Positions 27,791 through 37,095 of a DNA stretch of 64,000 bases are shown one piece after another. The position numbers and the translations under genes were made by a program. Origin of the DNA: an uncultured Phycisphaeraceae bacterium (GTDB lineage Bacteria > Planctomycetota > Phycisphaerae > Phycisphaerales > UBA1924); NCBI GenBank assembly GCA_937899905.1, contig CALCCF010000056.1, positions 36,558-100,557 on the forward strand, given 5' to 3'. Position 1 is the stretch's first letter. Each line of letters begins with the position of its first letter. The notes under the pieces are model-generated. The model was not told the DNA's origin, made no database searches, and worked only from the letters and a program-made list of their open reading frames with translations.

Positions 27791-28843
27791 ATGGTGTTCT
27801 CCGCATGGCCGCGCCGCGACGCCACCCAGCGCGGCTTCACGCTCATCGAGTTGCTGGTGGTCATCGCGATCATCGCGTTGCTCATCAGCGTCCTGCTGCC
27901 CGCGCTCGGCGAGGCGCGCAAGTCCGCCCGGCTGGCGATCTGCATGGGCAACATGAAGCAGTTCGGCTTCGCGACTGGCACGTACTCCGCGGACTACCAG
28001 GACCGCCAGTGGGGCTTCACGTGGAACGACGAGCGCGATGCGGCGCAGTCCACGTACACCGACTTGCAGAGACCAGGTCGACCGATGGAAGCGGCGGCTT
28101 TCCAGGCTATGGACATCATGCGTCGCCGAGGGGCCCGATCGGATCGTGACATGACTCGTGTGACGCGTTGGATTCCGTATGTCTACTACAGCCACCTTGT
28201 CGTGAACGACTACCTAGCCCAACAGCTGCCCGAGAAGATGGTGGTTTCGCCGGCCGACAAGGATCGGCTGAACTGGCAGGAGGATCCGAAGGAGCTGTTT
28301 GATACGGGATTCTGGTTGCCTCGCCAGCCAGACCCAAACGACCGGAACAAGCGCTGGGCGTATAGCTCGAGCTACCAGCTCGTACCCGCGGCCTACGACC
28401 GCTCGCCGCTGCCGGAGAATCGGGTGCACCAGAACTTCGTCCACTACAGCTACTGGAGCTATCCCCGCACGGTGCTTGGCAATGTCCGGTTGACGGACGT
28501 TGAGCATCCGTCCCAGAAGGTCCAGATGCACGATGCCGAGGGGCGTCACTTCGGCAAGCAGCCGGTCTGGTTCGGCTACGACACCGCTCGCATGCCGCTG
28601 CAGGCCTTTGACGGCTCGTGCATCGTGCGCTTCAGCCAGGACATCAATCCGGGCTGGCAGCCACAACGGCCGACGAGCGGCGCACCCGAGCGAGTCAGCT
28701 ACCAGCCTCGTCCGTGGGAAGCCCCGACGCTCAACCTGAGGACATCTGAGATCACCGACGGCAAGATGCGTTGGACCCGTGGCGGCATCAAGGGCATCGA
28801 CTTCGGGGGCACCGAGGTCGACACCGGCCAGCCATTCCCGTAA
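27791..28843 (+). CDS. type II/IV pseudopilin-like protein (prepilin N-terminus), copy 1
   Basis: A 350-residue protein whose prepilin signal ends in Gly, followed by [20 protein letters not shown] (cleavage expected before Phe16, with Glu5 of the mature form present). It then has the planctomycete-style [10 protein letters not shown] helix. The rest is a large, Trp- and Tyr-rich globular domain ending [20 protein letters not shown]. It would be processed by a prepilin peptidase and assembled or surface-exposed. A closely similar gene follows. A GspE/PilB ATPase lies about 6 kb away but is not in the same operon. Confidence 0.88.
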   Translation: MVFSAWPRRDATQRGFTLIELLVVIAIIALLISVLLPALGEARKSARLAICMGNMKQFGFATGTYSADYQDRQWGFTWNDERDAAQSTYTDLQRPGRPMEAAAFQAMDIMRRRGARSDRDMTRVTRWIPYVYYSHLVVNDYLAQQLPEKMVVSPADKDRLNWQEDPKELFDTGFWLPRQPDPNDRNKRWAYSSSYQLVPAAYDRSPLPENRVHQNFVHYSYWSYPRTVLGNVRLTDVEHPSQKVQMHDAEGRHFGKQPVWFGYDTARMPLQAFDGSCIVRFSQDINPGWQPQRPTSGAPERVSYQPRPWEAPTLNLRTSEITDGKMRWTRGGIKGIDFGGTEVDTGQPFP

Positions 28844-28869
28844 ACCGTCCAAAACACGAACGATTGGGG

Positions 28870-28894
28870 CCCGCACGCATCGCGTGCGGGTTTT
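28870..28894 (+). terminator. rho-independent terminator after pseudopilin copy 1
   Basis: CCCGCACGC (28870-28878), a 3-base loop, then GCGTGCGGG (28882-28890) and TTTT. The 9-pair perfect stem ends the first pseudopilin transcript, implying separate transcription of the second copy. Confidence 0.85.
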
Positions 28895-28933
28895 ACGTTG
28901 GATTTGGGATCAAAAATTGCATGGATTCTTTGT

Positions 28934-28966
28934 GAATATTGGATATTCTAGACTGTTGTACAACAG
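28934..28966. promoter_or_regulatory. two palindromes upstream of pseudopilin copy 2
   Basis: GAATAT-TGG-ATATTC (28934-28948) and the perfect 14-base palindrome CTGTTGTACAACAG (28953-28966) lie in an AT-rich patch of otherwise GC-rich DNA. They sit between the terminator of copy 1 and the start of copy 2. They are likely operator or promoter elements; the cognate regulator is unknown. Confidence 0.5.
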
Positions 28967-29043
28967 GCTCATGCATCCTTCTGGGGTCCGCCGACGGATA
29001 GCCACGGTGGATTGACCAAGGAAGAACTGGGGAACGTGAAACC

Positions 29044-30111
29044 ATGATGCGTCCATATGCACTCTGCCGTGGCAGGCTGGCTGGATCTACCCGCCGGCTT
29101 CGCGCCTTCACACTCATCGAACTGCTGGTGGTGATCGCGATCATCGCCCTGCTGATCAGCGTGCTCCTGCCCGCCCTGGGTGAGGCTCGCAAGTCGGCCC
29201 GCCTGGCGATCGACCTGGGCAACCTCAAGCAGTTCGGCTTCGCGCTGGGCACCTACTCGGCCGACTACCAGGATCGCATCTATGCGTTCACCTGGGAAAA
29301 CGCAGAGGACGCTCGTCGCAGCCAGACCTCTGACGAGACGTATGACACGGGCGATCCCCTCGCCGCCGCCGCCGCTCAGGCGACGGACATCATCCGCAAC
29401 CGTGCCGCGTTCCCTGATATGCCCCAGCCCACGAGCTGGATCCCGCAGGTGCTGTACACCCACCTCGTCGTGAACGACTACCTCGCACAGCAGCTGCCCG
29501 AGAAGATGGTCGTGTCCCCGGCCGATCGCTTCCGCCTGCAGTGGCAGGAGAACCCGCTCGAGCTGTTCAACACCAACTACTGGTGGCCGTTCCAGCCCGC
29601 CGGGACCGCGACCACGAACTGGCGCTGGCCGTACAGCTCGAGTTACCAGGTGGTCCCGGCGTCGTACGACCGCACGGTGATCCCCGGTAACCGCGTTACT
29701 CAATCTCCTGCGACCCACTCGGGCTACCGCTCGACGGGCGAAACCAAGCTTGGTGACCTGCGGATCACCGCGGTCGACGCGCCCGCCCAAAAGGTCTTCA
29801 TGATGGATAGCGTGGATCGCTACTCGAAGAACGAGACCTTCTACGCGTTCCCCGACGCACGAAACCTCACGCTCATGTTCGATCTTTCGGCTTCCGTGCG
29901 TGTGACCGACGATTCCAACCCGGGCTGGGACCCGCGGCAGCCCACGGGCGGCCCGCTCCAGTTCACCTACGCCCCGCCGACCAGCGGCGAGCGTTGGCAG
30001 TCCACGTTCCGCGCTGGTGAGCAGGTTGATGGCCACTACCGCTGGACGCGTGGCGGCCTGAAGGGCATCGACTTCGGCGGCAGCGAGATCGATACCGGCC
30101 AGCCCGACTAG
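29044..30111 (+). CDS. type II/IV pseudopilin-like protein (prepilin N-terminus), copy 2
   Basis: A 355-residue paralog of the preceding pseudopilin. Shared blocks include the prepilin helix, [50 protein letters not shown] and the C-terminal [20 protein letters not shown]. The residue before the FTLIEL cleavage point is Ala ([10 protein letters not shown]) instead of the usual Gly, an uncommon but tolerated variant. Divergence in the middle suggests an old duplication. It has its own promoter region and terminator. Confidence 0.88.
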   Translation: MMRPYALCRGRLAGSTRRLRAFTLIELLVVIAIIALLISVLLPALGEARKSARLAIDLGNLKQFGFALGTYSADYQDRIYAFTWENAEDARRSQTSDETYDTGDPLAAAAAQATDIIRNRAAFPDMPQPTSWIPQVLYTHLVVNDYLAQQLPEKMVVSPADRFRLQWQENPLELFNTNYWWPFQPAGTATTNWRWPYSSSYQVVPASYDRTVIPGNRVTQSPATHSGYRSTGETKLGDLRITAVDAPAQKVFMMDSVDRYSKNETFYAFPDARNLTLMFDLSASVRVTDDSNPGWDPRQPTGGPLQFTYAPPTSGERWQSTFRAGEQVDGHYRWTRGGLKGIDFGGSEIDTGQPD

Positions 30112-30184
30112 TAAATCGAGATTCGAGCCAGACGCAGCTCTCTCCAATCAAGGACGAGGGTCTCCAAGAACCACAGAATCGCCC

Positions 30185-30206
30185 AGCCCAGTGCTGGGCT
30201 TTTTTT
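30185..30206 (+). terminator. rho-independent terminator after pseudopilin copy 2
   Basis: AGCCCAG/CTGGGCT stem (30185-30191 and 30194-30200) with a very short loop, followed by a run of seven Ts starting at 30200. It sits 75 bases after the copy 2 stop codon and before serA. Confidence 0.8.
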
Positions 30207-30270
30207 GTGCCCGTCGCTACCCTGTCGGTGTTCCGCGCTTTGCGTGGAGAGCCCCACAGGAGTGCGCGCC

Positions 30271-31254
30271 GTGCGAGTACTGATTGCCGACAAATTCGAC
30301 GCATCGGGCATATCCGCCCTCGAGGCTGCGGAGTGCGAGGTCGTGGTCGATCCGGGGCTCGGCCCCGACACGCTTCCGCAGGCCCTGGCCTCGCATCGCC
30401 CAGAGGTGCTGATCGTTCGCTCGACGAAGGTGCCCGCCGCGGTGATCGAGGGCCAGGACTCGCTCAAGGGCATCATCCGGGCCGGCGCGGGGCACGACAA
30501 CATCGACTCGGCCGCAGCCAGTGCCAAGGGCATCGCCGTGTGCAATTGCCCTGGAATGAACGCGGTGGCCGTGGCCGAGCTGGCCATGGGCCATGTGATC
30601 AACTGCGATCGCAGGCTGCCCGCGCAGAACATCGAGCTGCGCGGCGGCCACTGGTTTAAGAAGGAGTTCGCCAAGGCCCGCGGCCTGAAGGGCCAGAGCA
30701 TGCTGCTCGTGGGCATGGGCGCCATCGGCCGCGAGGTCGCAGCCAGGGCGAGCGCGTTCGGCATCGATGTCGTCGGCTGGTCGCGAAGCCTCACGCCGGA
30801 GCGTGCGCAGGATCTTGGCGTCCGATTCGGCGGGAGCTCCCATGATGACCTCTTGGCCCAGCTCGGCTCGGCCGACATCGTGAGCTTGCACGTCGCCGCT
30901 ACGCCCAAGACCAAAGGCATGTGCGACGCCGAGTTCTTCGGCGCGATGAGGGACGGCGCTTCGTTTATCAACACGGCCCGGGGCACGCTCGTCGACGAGT
31001 CGGCCTTGCTCGATGCCATCGGCTCGAAGGGCCTGCGTGTGGGCACCGATGTGTACCAGAACCAGCCGGGCACGCCCGACGAGCCCTTCGACACGCCGCT
31101 CGCCAAGAGCGACTCGATCTTCTGCTCGCACCACTGCGGGGCGTCGACCGATCAGGCCCAGACCGCCGTCGCGGAAGAGACCGTCCGCATCGTGACCGAG
31201 TTCCAGAAGACCGGCCAGTTCGTCAACGTCGTGAACGCGTTGCAGCCCGCCTGA
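30271..31254 (+). CDS. serA: D-3-phosphoglycerate dehydrogenase-like (2-hydroxyacid dehydrogenase)
   Basis: First enzyme of serine synthesis, oxidising 3-phosphoglycerate. The 327-residue product has the NAD-binding GMGAIGREVAARA, the FINTARGTLVDE segment with catalytic Arg, and a His in SHHCGAS. It has no C-terminal ACT domain. The Glu of the usual DV-F/Y-xxEP motif is Gln265 here (DVYQNQP), an unusual change in the catalytic triad. The start is GTG 30271 with AGGAG 8 bases upstream; a second GTG at 30262 is possible. serC follows 56 bases later, supporting the serine pathway assignment. Confidence 0.88.
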   Translation: MRVLIADKFDASGISALEAAECEVVVDPGLGPDTLPQALASHRPEVLIVRSTKVPAAVIEGQDSLKGIIRAGAGHDNIDSAAASAKGIAVCNCPGMNAVAVAELAMGHVINCDRRLPAQNIELRGGHWFKKEFAKARGLKGQSMLLVGMGAIGREVAARASAFGIDVVGWSRSLTPERAQDLGVRFGGSSHDDLLAQLGSADIVSLHVAATPKTKGMCDAEFFGAMRDGASFINTARGTLVDESALLDAIGSKGLRVGTDVYQNQPGTPDEPFDTPLAKSDSIFCSHHCGASTDQAQTAVAEETVRIVTEFQKTGQFVNVVNALQPA

Positions 31255-31310
31255 ATTCGCATTCGTCTGGCATCCTTCCACATCGACCCCCGACCGAGGA
31301 GCCTCCTGCA

Positions 31311-32432
31311 ATGACCGCATCCGCAACTTCCGGAACACTGGCGGGCGCCGATCACACCCGCGGCGTGTACAACTTCTCCGCCGGACCGGCCGCGCTGCCA
31401 GAGGCTGTCATCCGTCGCGTTCAGGACGACATCTGGGATATCGACGGCAGCGGCATCGGCATCATGGAGCACAGCCACCGCGGCCCGGTCGTCGACGGCG
31501 TCTGGGAACGCACCGAAGCGGCGTGCCGAAAGCTGGCCAACATCCCAGACGACTACGCGGTGCTCTACGTCCAGGGCGGCGCATCGACGCGATTCTCGAT
31601 GGTGCCCGCTAACTTCCTTCCCGAGGGTGGTACGGCCGACTACATCAATACCGGCTCGTGGTCGAAGAAGGCCATCAAGGAAGCCAAGCTCTTCGGCAGC
31701 GTCAACGTGGCGGGCAGCAGCGAGGACAGCAACTTCGACCATATCCCGGCCAACCTCTCGTATTCGGCTACCCCGGCCTACCTGCACTTCACCAGCAACA
31801 ACACGATCTTCGGCACGGAGTTCAGCGCCGAGCCATCATGCCCGGACGGCTCGTTCCTCGTGTGTGACGCGTCGAGCGATATCTTCAGCCGTCCGATCGA
31901 TGTCACCAAGTATGGCCTGATCTACGCGGGCGCCCAAAAGAATCTCGGTCCCTCGGGCGTCACGCTCATCATCATGCGGAAGGATCTCGCAGAGCGGTGC
32001 GAGCGGACGCTGCCGAGTATGGGCATGTACAAGACCTTCGCGGCCAACGACAGCCGCTACAACACCCCGCCAGTGTTCGGCGTGTACGTCATGGGCGTGG
32101 TATTCGACTGGATCCTGCAGAACGGCGGGCTGGGTGTCATGGCCGAGCGGAATGCGGCAAAGGCTCAGCTGATCTATGACGCGTTGGATTCGGGCTTCTA
32201 CAAGCCCCACGCGCAGGTCGGCAGCCGTTCGATGATGAACATCACGTTCAACTGCCCCACCGACGACCTGAACAAGGACTTCCTTGGCGAAGCCAAAGGG
32301 CACGGGTTCGACGGCTTGAAGGGCCACCGCTCGGTCGGTGGCATCCGCGCCAGCATTTACAACGCATTCCCGGCCTCGGGCTGCCAGGCGCTTCGCGACT
32401 TCATGCGCGACTTTGCACAGCGGAAGGGCTGA
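31311..32432 (+). CDS. serC: phosphoserine aminotransferase
   Basis: SerC is a PLP enzyme converting 3-phosphohydroxypyruvate and glutamate to phosphoserine. The 373-residue product has NFSAGPAALPEAV at the start, GIGIMEHSHRGP, and the PLP-lysine region YAGAQKNLGPSG (Lys about residue 209). It ends with HRSVGGIRASIYNAFP. It is second in the serA-serC operon, with a GGAG-type site before the ATG. Its last 32 bases overlap the convergent glycosyltransferase gene. Confidence 0.95.
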   Translation: MTASATSGTLAGADHTRGVYNFSAGPAALPEAVIRRVQDDIWDIDGSGIGIMEHSHRGPVVDGVWERTEAACRKLANIPDDYAVLYVQGGASTRFSMVPANFLPEGGTADYINTGSWSKKAIKEAKLFGSVNVAGSSEDSNFDHIPANLSYSATPAYLHFTSNNTIFGTEFSAEPSCPDGSFLVCDASSDIFSRPIDVTKYGLIYAGAQKNLGPSGVTLIIMRKDLAERCERTLPSMGMYKTFAANDSRYNTPPVFGVYVMGVVFDWILQNGGLGVMAERNAAKAQLIYDALDSGFYKPHAQVGSRSMMNITFNCPTDDLNKDFLGEAKGHGFDGLKGHRSVGGIRASIYNAFPASGCQALRDFMRDFAQRKG

Positions 32433-33483
32433 GCCGCGCCAACGCCGCCTCGATCACTTCCTCAATGGAAATGCTTGCCATCATGGCGGCATTTGCCGAG
32501 TTCTTGTGTGCGCTCGCGTGCGACGGGCGCTCATGCTGGAACACGTCATCATCGCGTTGGTAGGGTCCCACGAGCCCGGTCAGGGTGGGGCCAAAGAGTG
32601 CGACCAACGGACGATCGAACCCCACCGCCATGTGGAGGACAGCCGAGTCGTTCGCGACGACGAGCGATGATCGCTCCACGATCGCCATGAGCTCACCAAC
32701 ACCTGTGTGACCCACGAGGTCGATCACCCGATCGCTCCCGGCGGCGACCGCGCGCGTCGCGGTGCACTGCTTGCGCTCTCCCGGCCCTCCCACAATGGCT
32801 ATGCACGCTTCGGTCTGCTCCAGGATCTCACGAGCCAGGGCGGCGAACCGCTCGTCCGGCCACTGCTTCGCGGGCCATCGGCTCGTCGGCGCGAGCACCA
32901 CGAGCTGATTGGTCGACACGCCGGCCAGGGTGTTGCTCGCCTTCGATCGGGCCGCATCGCAGGTGTACAACCGCATGTCGGGAGCCGCGATTGGCTCGGC
33001 TGCGCCGAACGTATCGATGGCAGCCTGCGCAAGCTGCATCATCCGATCGACCGCGTGGGCATTGGCTACCGGTTTGACCCGTCGCGTGTACGCCCGATGC
33101 GAGAATTCGCGCGCGTCTGCACCACCGATGCGGATCCGGCTACCGGTCGCCAGCGTCATAGCGCCGCTCCGCAGGAGCCCTTGGCAGTCGACGACGAGGT
33201 CGTATCGGCGACGGCGAAGGGCGAGTCCCCATCGCAAGGCGGCCAGAAGGTTGTCGGGTCGCGCGAGCGGTGAGAGGTCTCGACGGGGAAAGGCCACCAC
33301 TTCACTCAAGGCCGGGTGGGCGCTGATCGCCTCGGCAAACGCGTCCTGGACCAGCCAGTCGATGATCGCCGACGGCCAGCGGGCCCGCAACGCGGCTAGC
33401 ACGGGCACGCTGCGGCACACATCGCCCAAGGCGCTGGGGCGGATGATCAGGATGCGCTCGGGTTCGGTTGGGACCGGGGCCAC
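32401..33483 (-). CDS. glycosyltransferase family 9 (heptosyltransferase-like)
   Basis: A 360-residue GT-B enzyme resembling ADP-heptose:LPS heptosyltransferases. The N-terminus is ERILIIRPSALGDVCRSVPVL, the middle has YDLVVDCQGLLRSG, and the donor site has APTSRWPAKQWP, IAIVGGPGE and LVVANDSAVLHMAVGFDRPLVALFGPT. It probably adds a sugar to a lipopolysaccharide or other surface glycan. The start is GTG 33483, just before homology begins. Acceptor and sugar are not determinable. It overlaps serC tail to tail. Confidence 0.88.
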   Translation of the reverse strand: MAPVPTEPERILIIRPSALGDVCRSVPVLAALRARWPSAIIDWLVQDAFAEAISAHPALSEVVAFPRRDLSPLARPDNLLAALRWGLALRRRRYDLVVDCQGLLRSGAMTLATGSRIRIGGADAREFSHRAYTRRVKPVANAHAVDRMMQLAQAAIDTFGAAEPIAAPDMRLYTCDAARSKASNTLAGVSTNQLVVLAPTSRWPAKQWPDERFAALAREILEQTEACIAIVGGPGERKQCTATRAVAAGSDRVIDLVGHTGVGELMAIVERSSLVVANDSAVLHMAVGFDRPLVALFGPTLTGLVGPYQRDDDVFQHERPSHASAHKNSANAAMMASISIEEVIEAALARLSPSAVQSRA

Positions 33484-33546
33484 TGGGCAGTGTATCGGCG
33501 GTGTGCGGCTCCTGGGTTCTATGCTGGGGGCAGGAATCGACTGGCG

Positions 33547-34692
33547 ATGCTGGCGTTGCTCCCGATCCTCGTGCTGCTGGCGAACTCCGCGCTCGGGCAG
33601 GAGACCCCGACAACGAAACCCTCCGCAGGGCAGCCGCTCTCCCCCCCACCACTGGCCGGGCTGATCGTGCACGGTCAGCCACAAGCGCCTGGCGGCGAGC
33701 CCATCCAGATCCAAGCGGCCCTCACGAGGCTGGACTCGTTTGAGTCGCTCGATGATGGAGCGAGCATCGCCGCACTCCTGGGCGTGATGGTCGAGGCGGC
33801 CTCGTCACCCGGCACGACTGTCGCGATCCTCGGCATCGAGGGTGGCGTTCCCGTGGTCGCGGTTGCCACACCGGGCGCCCGCGAAGAGGACATTGAACTT
33901 CAGGGCAATGTCCACGCGTGGAGTACGGAGAGTCACACGTTCTTCTTGTATCAGCGCGGTGATGCACCTGTGGATGTCACAGAGACTGGCGTGGCGATCG
34001 ATGCGCTCGCGACAACCTTCGCTGCGCACGGCATCGAAGCCGAGGCCGGCGTCGAGTTCATGCTCGACCTCGAGAACTTTCGGCGTGCGTGGCCCGATGC
34101 GCTCGTCGATGGTCCCGCCCGCCGCGTCGTGGCTCTCACCGGCCTCGCCAATGCACGCAAGATCCGCGTGCACGTCCCCGAGTCCGGCGCGGTCAGGCTC
34201 TCATACTCCAGCCGTGCGCAGACGGCCGACAAGGTGACCACGCGTGTGGGGCCGGACCCGGCGGATGAGACCATGATCGGCGTCCGCTGGCCAAGCGTAT
34301 TCGACGCGGGCCTGCGCATGTACGCGTTTGCGCTGGGCGACGAGGCCCGACAAGCGTTTACCGAGAGATTCCAAGCCTGGATGGGCTCGAACGGGAATCG
34401 CCTCCGCGGCTTGATCCAGGCAACCGAGGTGGCCATGGACTGGTCGATGACGAGCAATGGACAGGGGGGCCCCGGGCTTTCGGTGACCATCCCGATCCGC
34501 GACGGCGTCAACGGTCAAGCCCTCGCCGACGCGGCGAGCGCGACGCTCCGTGACAGCGGCTTTGCCGTGCAAGGCAATCGGGCCACACTCGAATTGCCGG
34601 CGAGTCTCGCTGCCGCGGTAGGCGCCCAGACGCTCGTGATCGAGGTCGATACCGAGTCCACGCCGATGGCTTACAAGATCTCGGTCGAGTGA
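33547..34692 (+). CDS. secreted protein of unknown function
   Basis: A 381-residue protein with a clear signal peptide (MLALLPILVLLANSALG, cleavage before QET near residue 18) and a Pro/Thr-rich start to the mature part. The body, rich in beta strands and lacking Cys, contains repeats of a strand-helix pattern but no motif I recognise. The start is ATG 33547, since the signal peptide begins there; an earlier frame start is longer and not signal-like. It is convergent with the GspE/PilB gene, 6 bases apart. Confidence 0.78.
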   Translation: MLALLPILVLLANSALGQETPTTKPSAGQPLSPPPLAGLIVHGQPQAPGGEPIQIQAALTRLDSFESLDDGASIAALLGVMVEAASSPGTTVAILGIEGGVPVVAVATPGAREEDIELQGNVHAWSTESHTFFLYQRGDAPVDVTETGVAIDALATTFAAHGIEAEAGVEFMLDLENFRRAWPDALVDGPARRVVALTGLANARKIRVHVPESGAVRLSYSSRAQTADKVTTRVGPDPADETMIGVRWPSVFDAGLRMYAFALGDEARQAFTERFQAWMGSNGNRLRGLIQATEVAMDWSMTSNGQGGPGLSVTIPIRDGVNGQALADAASATLRDSGFAVQGNRATLELPASLAAAVGAQTLVIEVDTESTPMAYKISVE

Positions 34693-34698
34693 GTCCGG

Positions 34699-36390
34699 TC
34701 AGACGGTGAGGACGCGCATGACCTCTTCGATAGTGGTCTCGCCGGAGCGAGCCTTCTCGAAACCGTCCAACGACATCCGATCGAGCACGCCGTCCTTGAG
34801 GGCATGCTTGGCGATGTCACCGGCACCTCTGCCCTTCATGATGTCCTCTCGGAGGCGATCGCTGCTGCGCATGAGCTCGTAGATGCCAATGCGACCGCGA
34901 TAGCCGGTATGCCGGCACTCGCGGCAGCCCTCGCCACGCGTCAGCATGCCGTCCTCGCCCGGCTCAAATCCCGGAGGCAGGTCGGCCGCGTCGGGCTGGT
35001 ACTTCACCGCGCAGTGTGGGCACACGCGCCGCACGAGCCGCTGTGCCAGCACGCCTTCGACGCTGGAACTCACAAGGAACGGCTCCACACCCATGTCGAG
35101 TAGGCGTGTCATCGCGCCCGGCGCGTCGTTGGTGTGCAGCGTGCTGAACACGAGGTGGCCGGTCAGCGACGCCTGGATCGCCGTCTCGGCCGTCTCCTTG
35201 TCGCGGATCTCACCGATCATGACGACGTCGGGATCGTGACGCAGGATCGATCGCAGCCCGGCGGCGAACGACAGCCCCACTTGCGTGTTCACCTGGATCT
35301 GGTTCACGCCGCCCACGTGGTACTCGACCGGATCCTCGACCGTGATGGCCTTGATCTCTTCGCTGACGATCCGGTTCAGCGAGGCGTACAGCGTCGTGCT
35401 CTTGCCCGAGCCGGTCGGGCCGGTGACGAGCAGGATGCCGTAGGGCCGCTCAATCAGGCCCTTCCAGCCCGTCTGGACCCACTCGGGCATGCCCAGGTCG
35501 CCGAGTTCCATGAGCACGGCCGACTTGTTGAGGATGCGGAGCACCACGCCCTCGCCAAACAGCATGGGAATCACGCTGACACGCAGATCGAACTCCTGGA
35601 CGGTCTGCCGGCCCTCGGCGTTGGGCAGCCGCTGCTTCAGCGTGATGCGACCATCTTGCGGCTTGCGCTTCTCGGCGATGTTCAGGTTCGCCATGATCTT
35701 CAGACGGCTGATGATCGCGGCGGCGAACCGGTTGATCGTCTCGGGCACGTTCGCGCGTTGCAGCACACCGTCGATGCGATACCGCACGATGAGTCGGTGC
35801 TCGTAGGGCTCGATGTGAACGTCAGTCGCACGCTCGCGGATGGCCTCGAGCAGGATGTCGTTGACCAGCTTGATGACGCTGGCCTCCTGGGCCTGCTCGA
35901 TCTCGTCCTCGTCGCCCGCGGCCTCGACCTGCGTTCCGGCCTCGGCCGAGAGCGCGTCGAGGGTGTCCGAGCCGACGCCGTAGTTCGAGCGGATGAACCG
36001 CTGGAGGCCTTCCTCGTCGGCGAGCACGAACTCGATGCTGTAGCCGGTGAGAAGGCGCAGTTCATCGAGCACACTGAGCTCGAATGGGTCACTGGTCGCA
36101 ACCGTGAGCGTCTCGTTCTCGCGGCGGATCGGCACGCACCGCTGCTTGTTCACCAGGCTCGCCGGCAAGATCTCGAGGACCTTGGGCTCGACCGAGACGG
36201 CATCAAGGTCGACCACGTCGAGGTGGAACTGGTCGCCGATGGTCTGCAGCACCTGCTCGGCCGAGACCAGGCCCGAGCGCACAAGCACCCGATCGAGCCG
36301 CTCGCCGGTCTCTCGCTGCTGCGCGAGGGCCTCTTCGAGCTGCTCCCGGCTGATCACGCCCCGATCGAGAAGTACGGTGCCGATGCCCAT
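34699..36390 (-). CDS. type II secretion/type IV pilus assembly ATPase (GspE/PilB)
   Basis: Cytoplasmic hexameric ATPase driving pseudopilus or pilus assembly. The 563-residue product begins at ATG 36390 (MGIGTVLLDRGVISREQLEEAL) with an MshEN/T2SSE_N domain (residues about 1-145). Next come the linker domain and the Walker A motif GPTGSGKST (about 320), then the Asp box and Walker B (HDPDVVMIGEIRD) and the His box STLHTNDA. A zinc-binding tetracysteine is formed by CPHC (about 455) and CREC (about 488). The pseudopilins at 27.8-30.1 kb are candidate substrates. Confidence 0.93.
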   Translation of the reverse strand: MGIGTVLLDRGVISREQLEEALAQQRETGERLDRVLVRSGLVSAEQVLQTIGDQFHLDVVDLDAVSVEPKVLEILPASLVNKQRCVPIRRENETLTVATSDPFELSVLDELRLLTGYSIEFVLADEEGLQRFIRSNYGVGSDTLDALSAEAGTQVEAAGDEDEIEQAQEASVIKLVNDILLEAIRERATDVHIEPYEHRLIVRYRIDGVLQRANVPETINRFAAAIISRLKIMANLNIAEKRKPQDGRITLKQRLPNAEGRQTVQEFDLRVSVIPMLFGEGVVLRILNKSAVLMELGDLGMPEWVQTGWKGLIERPYGILLVTGPTGSGKSTTLYASLNRIVSEEIKAITVEDPVEYHVGGVNQIQVNTQVGLSFAAGLRSILRHDPDVVMIGEIRDKETAETAIQASLTGHLVFSTLHTNDAPGAMTRLLDMGVEPFLVSSSVEGVLAQRLVRRVCPHCAVKYQPDAADLPPGFEPGEDGMLTRGEGCRECRHTGYRGRIGIYELMRSSDRLREDIMKGRGAGDIAKHALKDGVLDRMSLDGFEKARSGETTIEEVMRVLTV

Positions 36391-36466
36391 GGCTACACAG
36401 AGTCTATTGCTGGGGGGGCCTTGCGTAACGACGCTCTGTGCCGCAAGACGCCAATTTGCGGTTATG

Positions 36467-36526
36467 GGCTTGTCGGGGCTTGACAAGCCGGGAATTTTAT
36501 GTTACTCTATGGTCACATATAGAGTA
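36467..36526 (+). promoter_or_regulatory. promoter with two inverted repeats (ArsR-type operator candidate)
   Basis: A consensus -35 TTGACA (36480-36485) is followed after 17 bases by a weak -10 TACTCT (36503-36508). The -10 is embedded in the palindrome TACTCTAT-N8-ATAGAGTA (36503-36526). A second inverted repeat, GGCTTGTC-N7-GACAAGCC (36467-36489), covers the -35. The downstream operon encodes an ArsR-type repressor, which is the likely ligand of the AT-rich palindrome. Confidence 0.72.
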
Positions 36527-36555
36527 CAACTGCCACCAGGCCAGGGAGCCAATCC

Positions 36556-37068
36556 ATGAACGACACCACCGCCAACCCCGTCCATCCGCAGGTCCGCGAG
36601 GGCCTCCGCGGCTTCGAGTTCGCCCGCCAACTCCTACTGGAGATGGCCAAGGCGACGCCGGACGACCGGTTCTACGACGTGCCCGCGGAGGGCGGGAACC
36701 ACGCGGCGTGGAACCTCGGCCACATCGCCGTCACCGACGACCGCATCCGATCGGCGCTCGGCGGCGGTGATCCCGTGCTGGCCGACTGGCACGACATGTT
36801 CAAGGGCGGCAGCGTGTGCAAGCCTGGGGCCGAGGGGTACCCGTCGCGAGAGGAGCTGCTCGACGGGCTCGCTAAGTCGCGCGCCGCCGTCATCGCGTGG
36901 TTTAGCGGCATGAACGAAACGGAATTGACCGAGCCGCTTACCGGTGGGTTCACGCAGTTCGCTGCCGATCGCGCCATGCTCATGGGCTCGATGGCCGGAC
37001 ACGAGACGTTCCATGCCGGACAGATGAGCGCAGCACGGCGCGTGTTCGGCATGCCGCCGCTGTTCTAG
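36556..37068 (+). CDS. DinB-family protein
   Basis: A 170-residue four-helix-bundle DinB/YfiT-like protein. Metal-ligand histidines fit HAAWNLGHIAVTD (about residue 49-61) and GHETFHAGQM near the C-terminus. Such proteins are thiol-dependent S-transferase relatives or damage-induced proteins, often of unknown substrate. It is the first gene of an operon with an ArsR-type regulator and SRPBCC proteins, behind a palindromic promoter. Confidence 0.82.
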   Translation: MNDTTANPVHPQVREGLRGFEFARQLLLEMAKATPDDRFYDVPAEGGNHAAWNLGHIAVTDDRIRSALGGGDPVLADWHDMFKGGSVCKPGAEGYPSREELLDGLAKSRAAVIAWFSGMNETELTEPLTGGFTQFAADRAMLMGSMAGHETFHAGQMSAARRVFGMPPLF

Positions 37069-37095
37069 CCGGTATCGAGACGGTTGCGCACAGGC

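Noticed and set aside
27505..28149. Plus-strand open frame starting before the first pseudopilin
   Set aside because: It overlaps the pseudopilin in a different frame and has the Arg/Ala/Gly-rich composition of a shadow frame.
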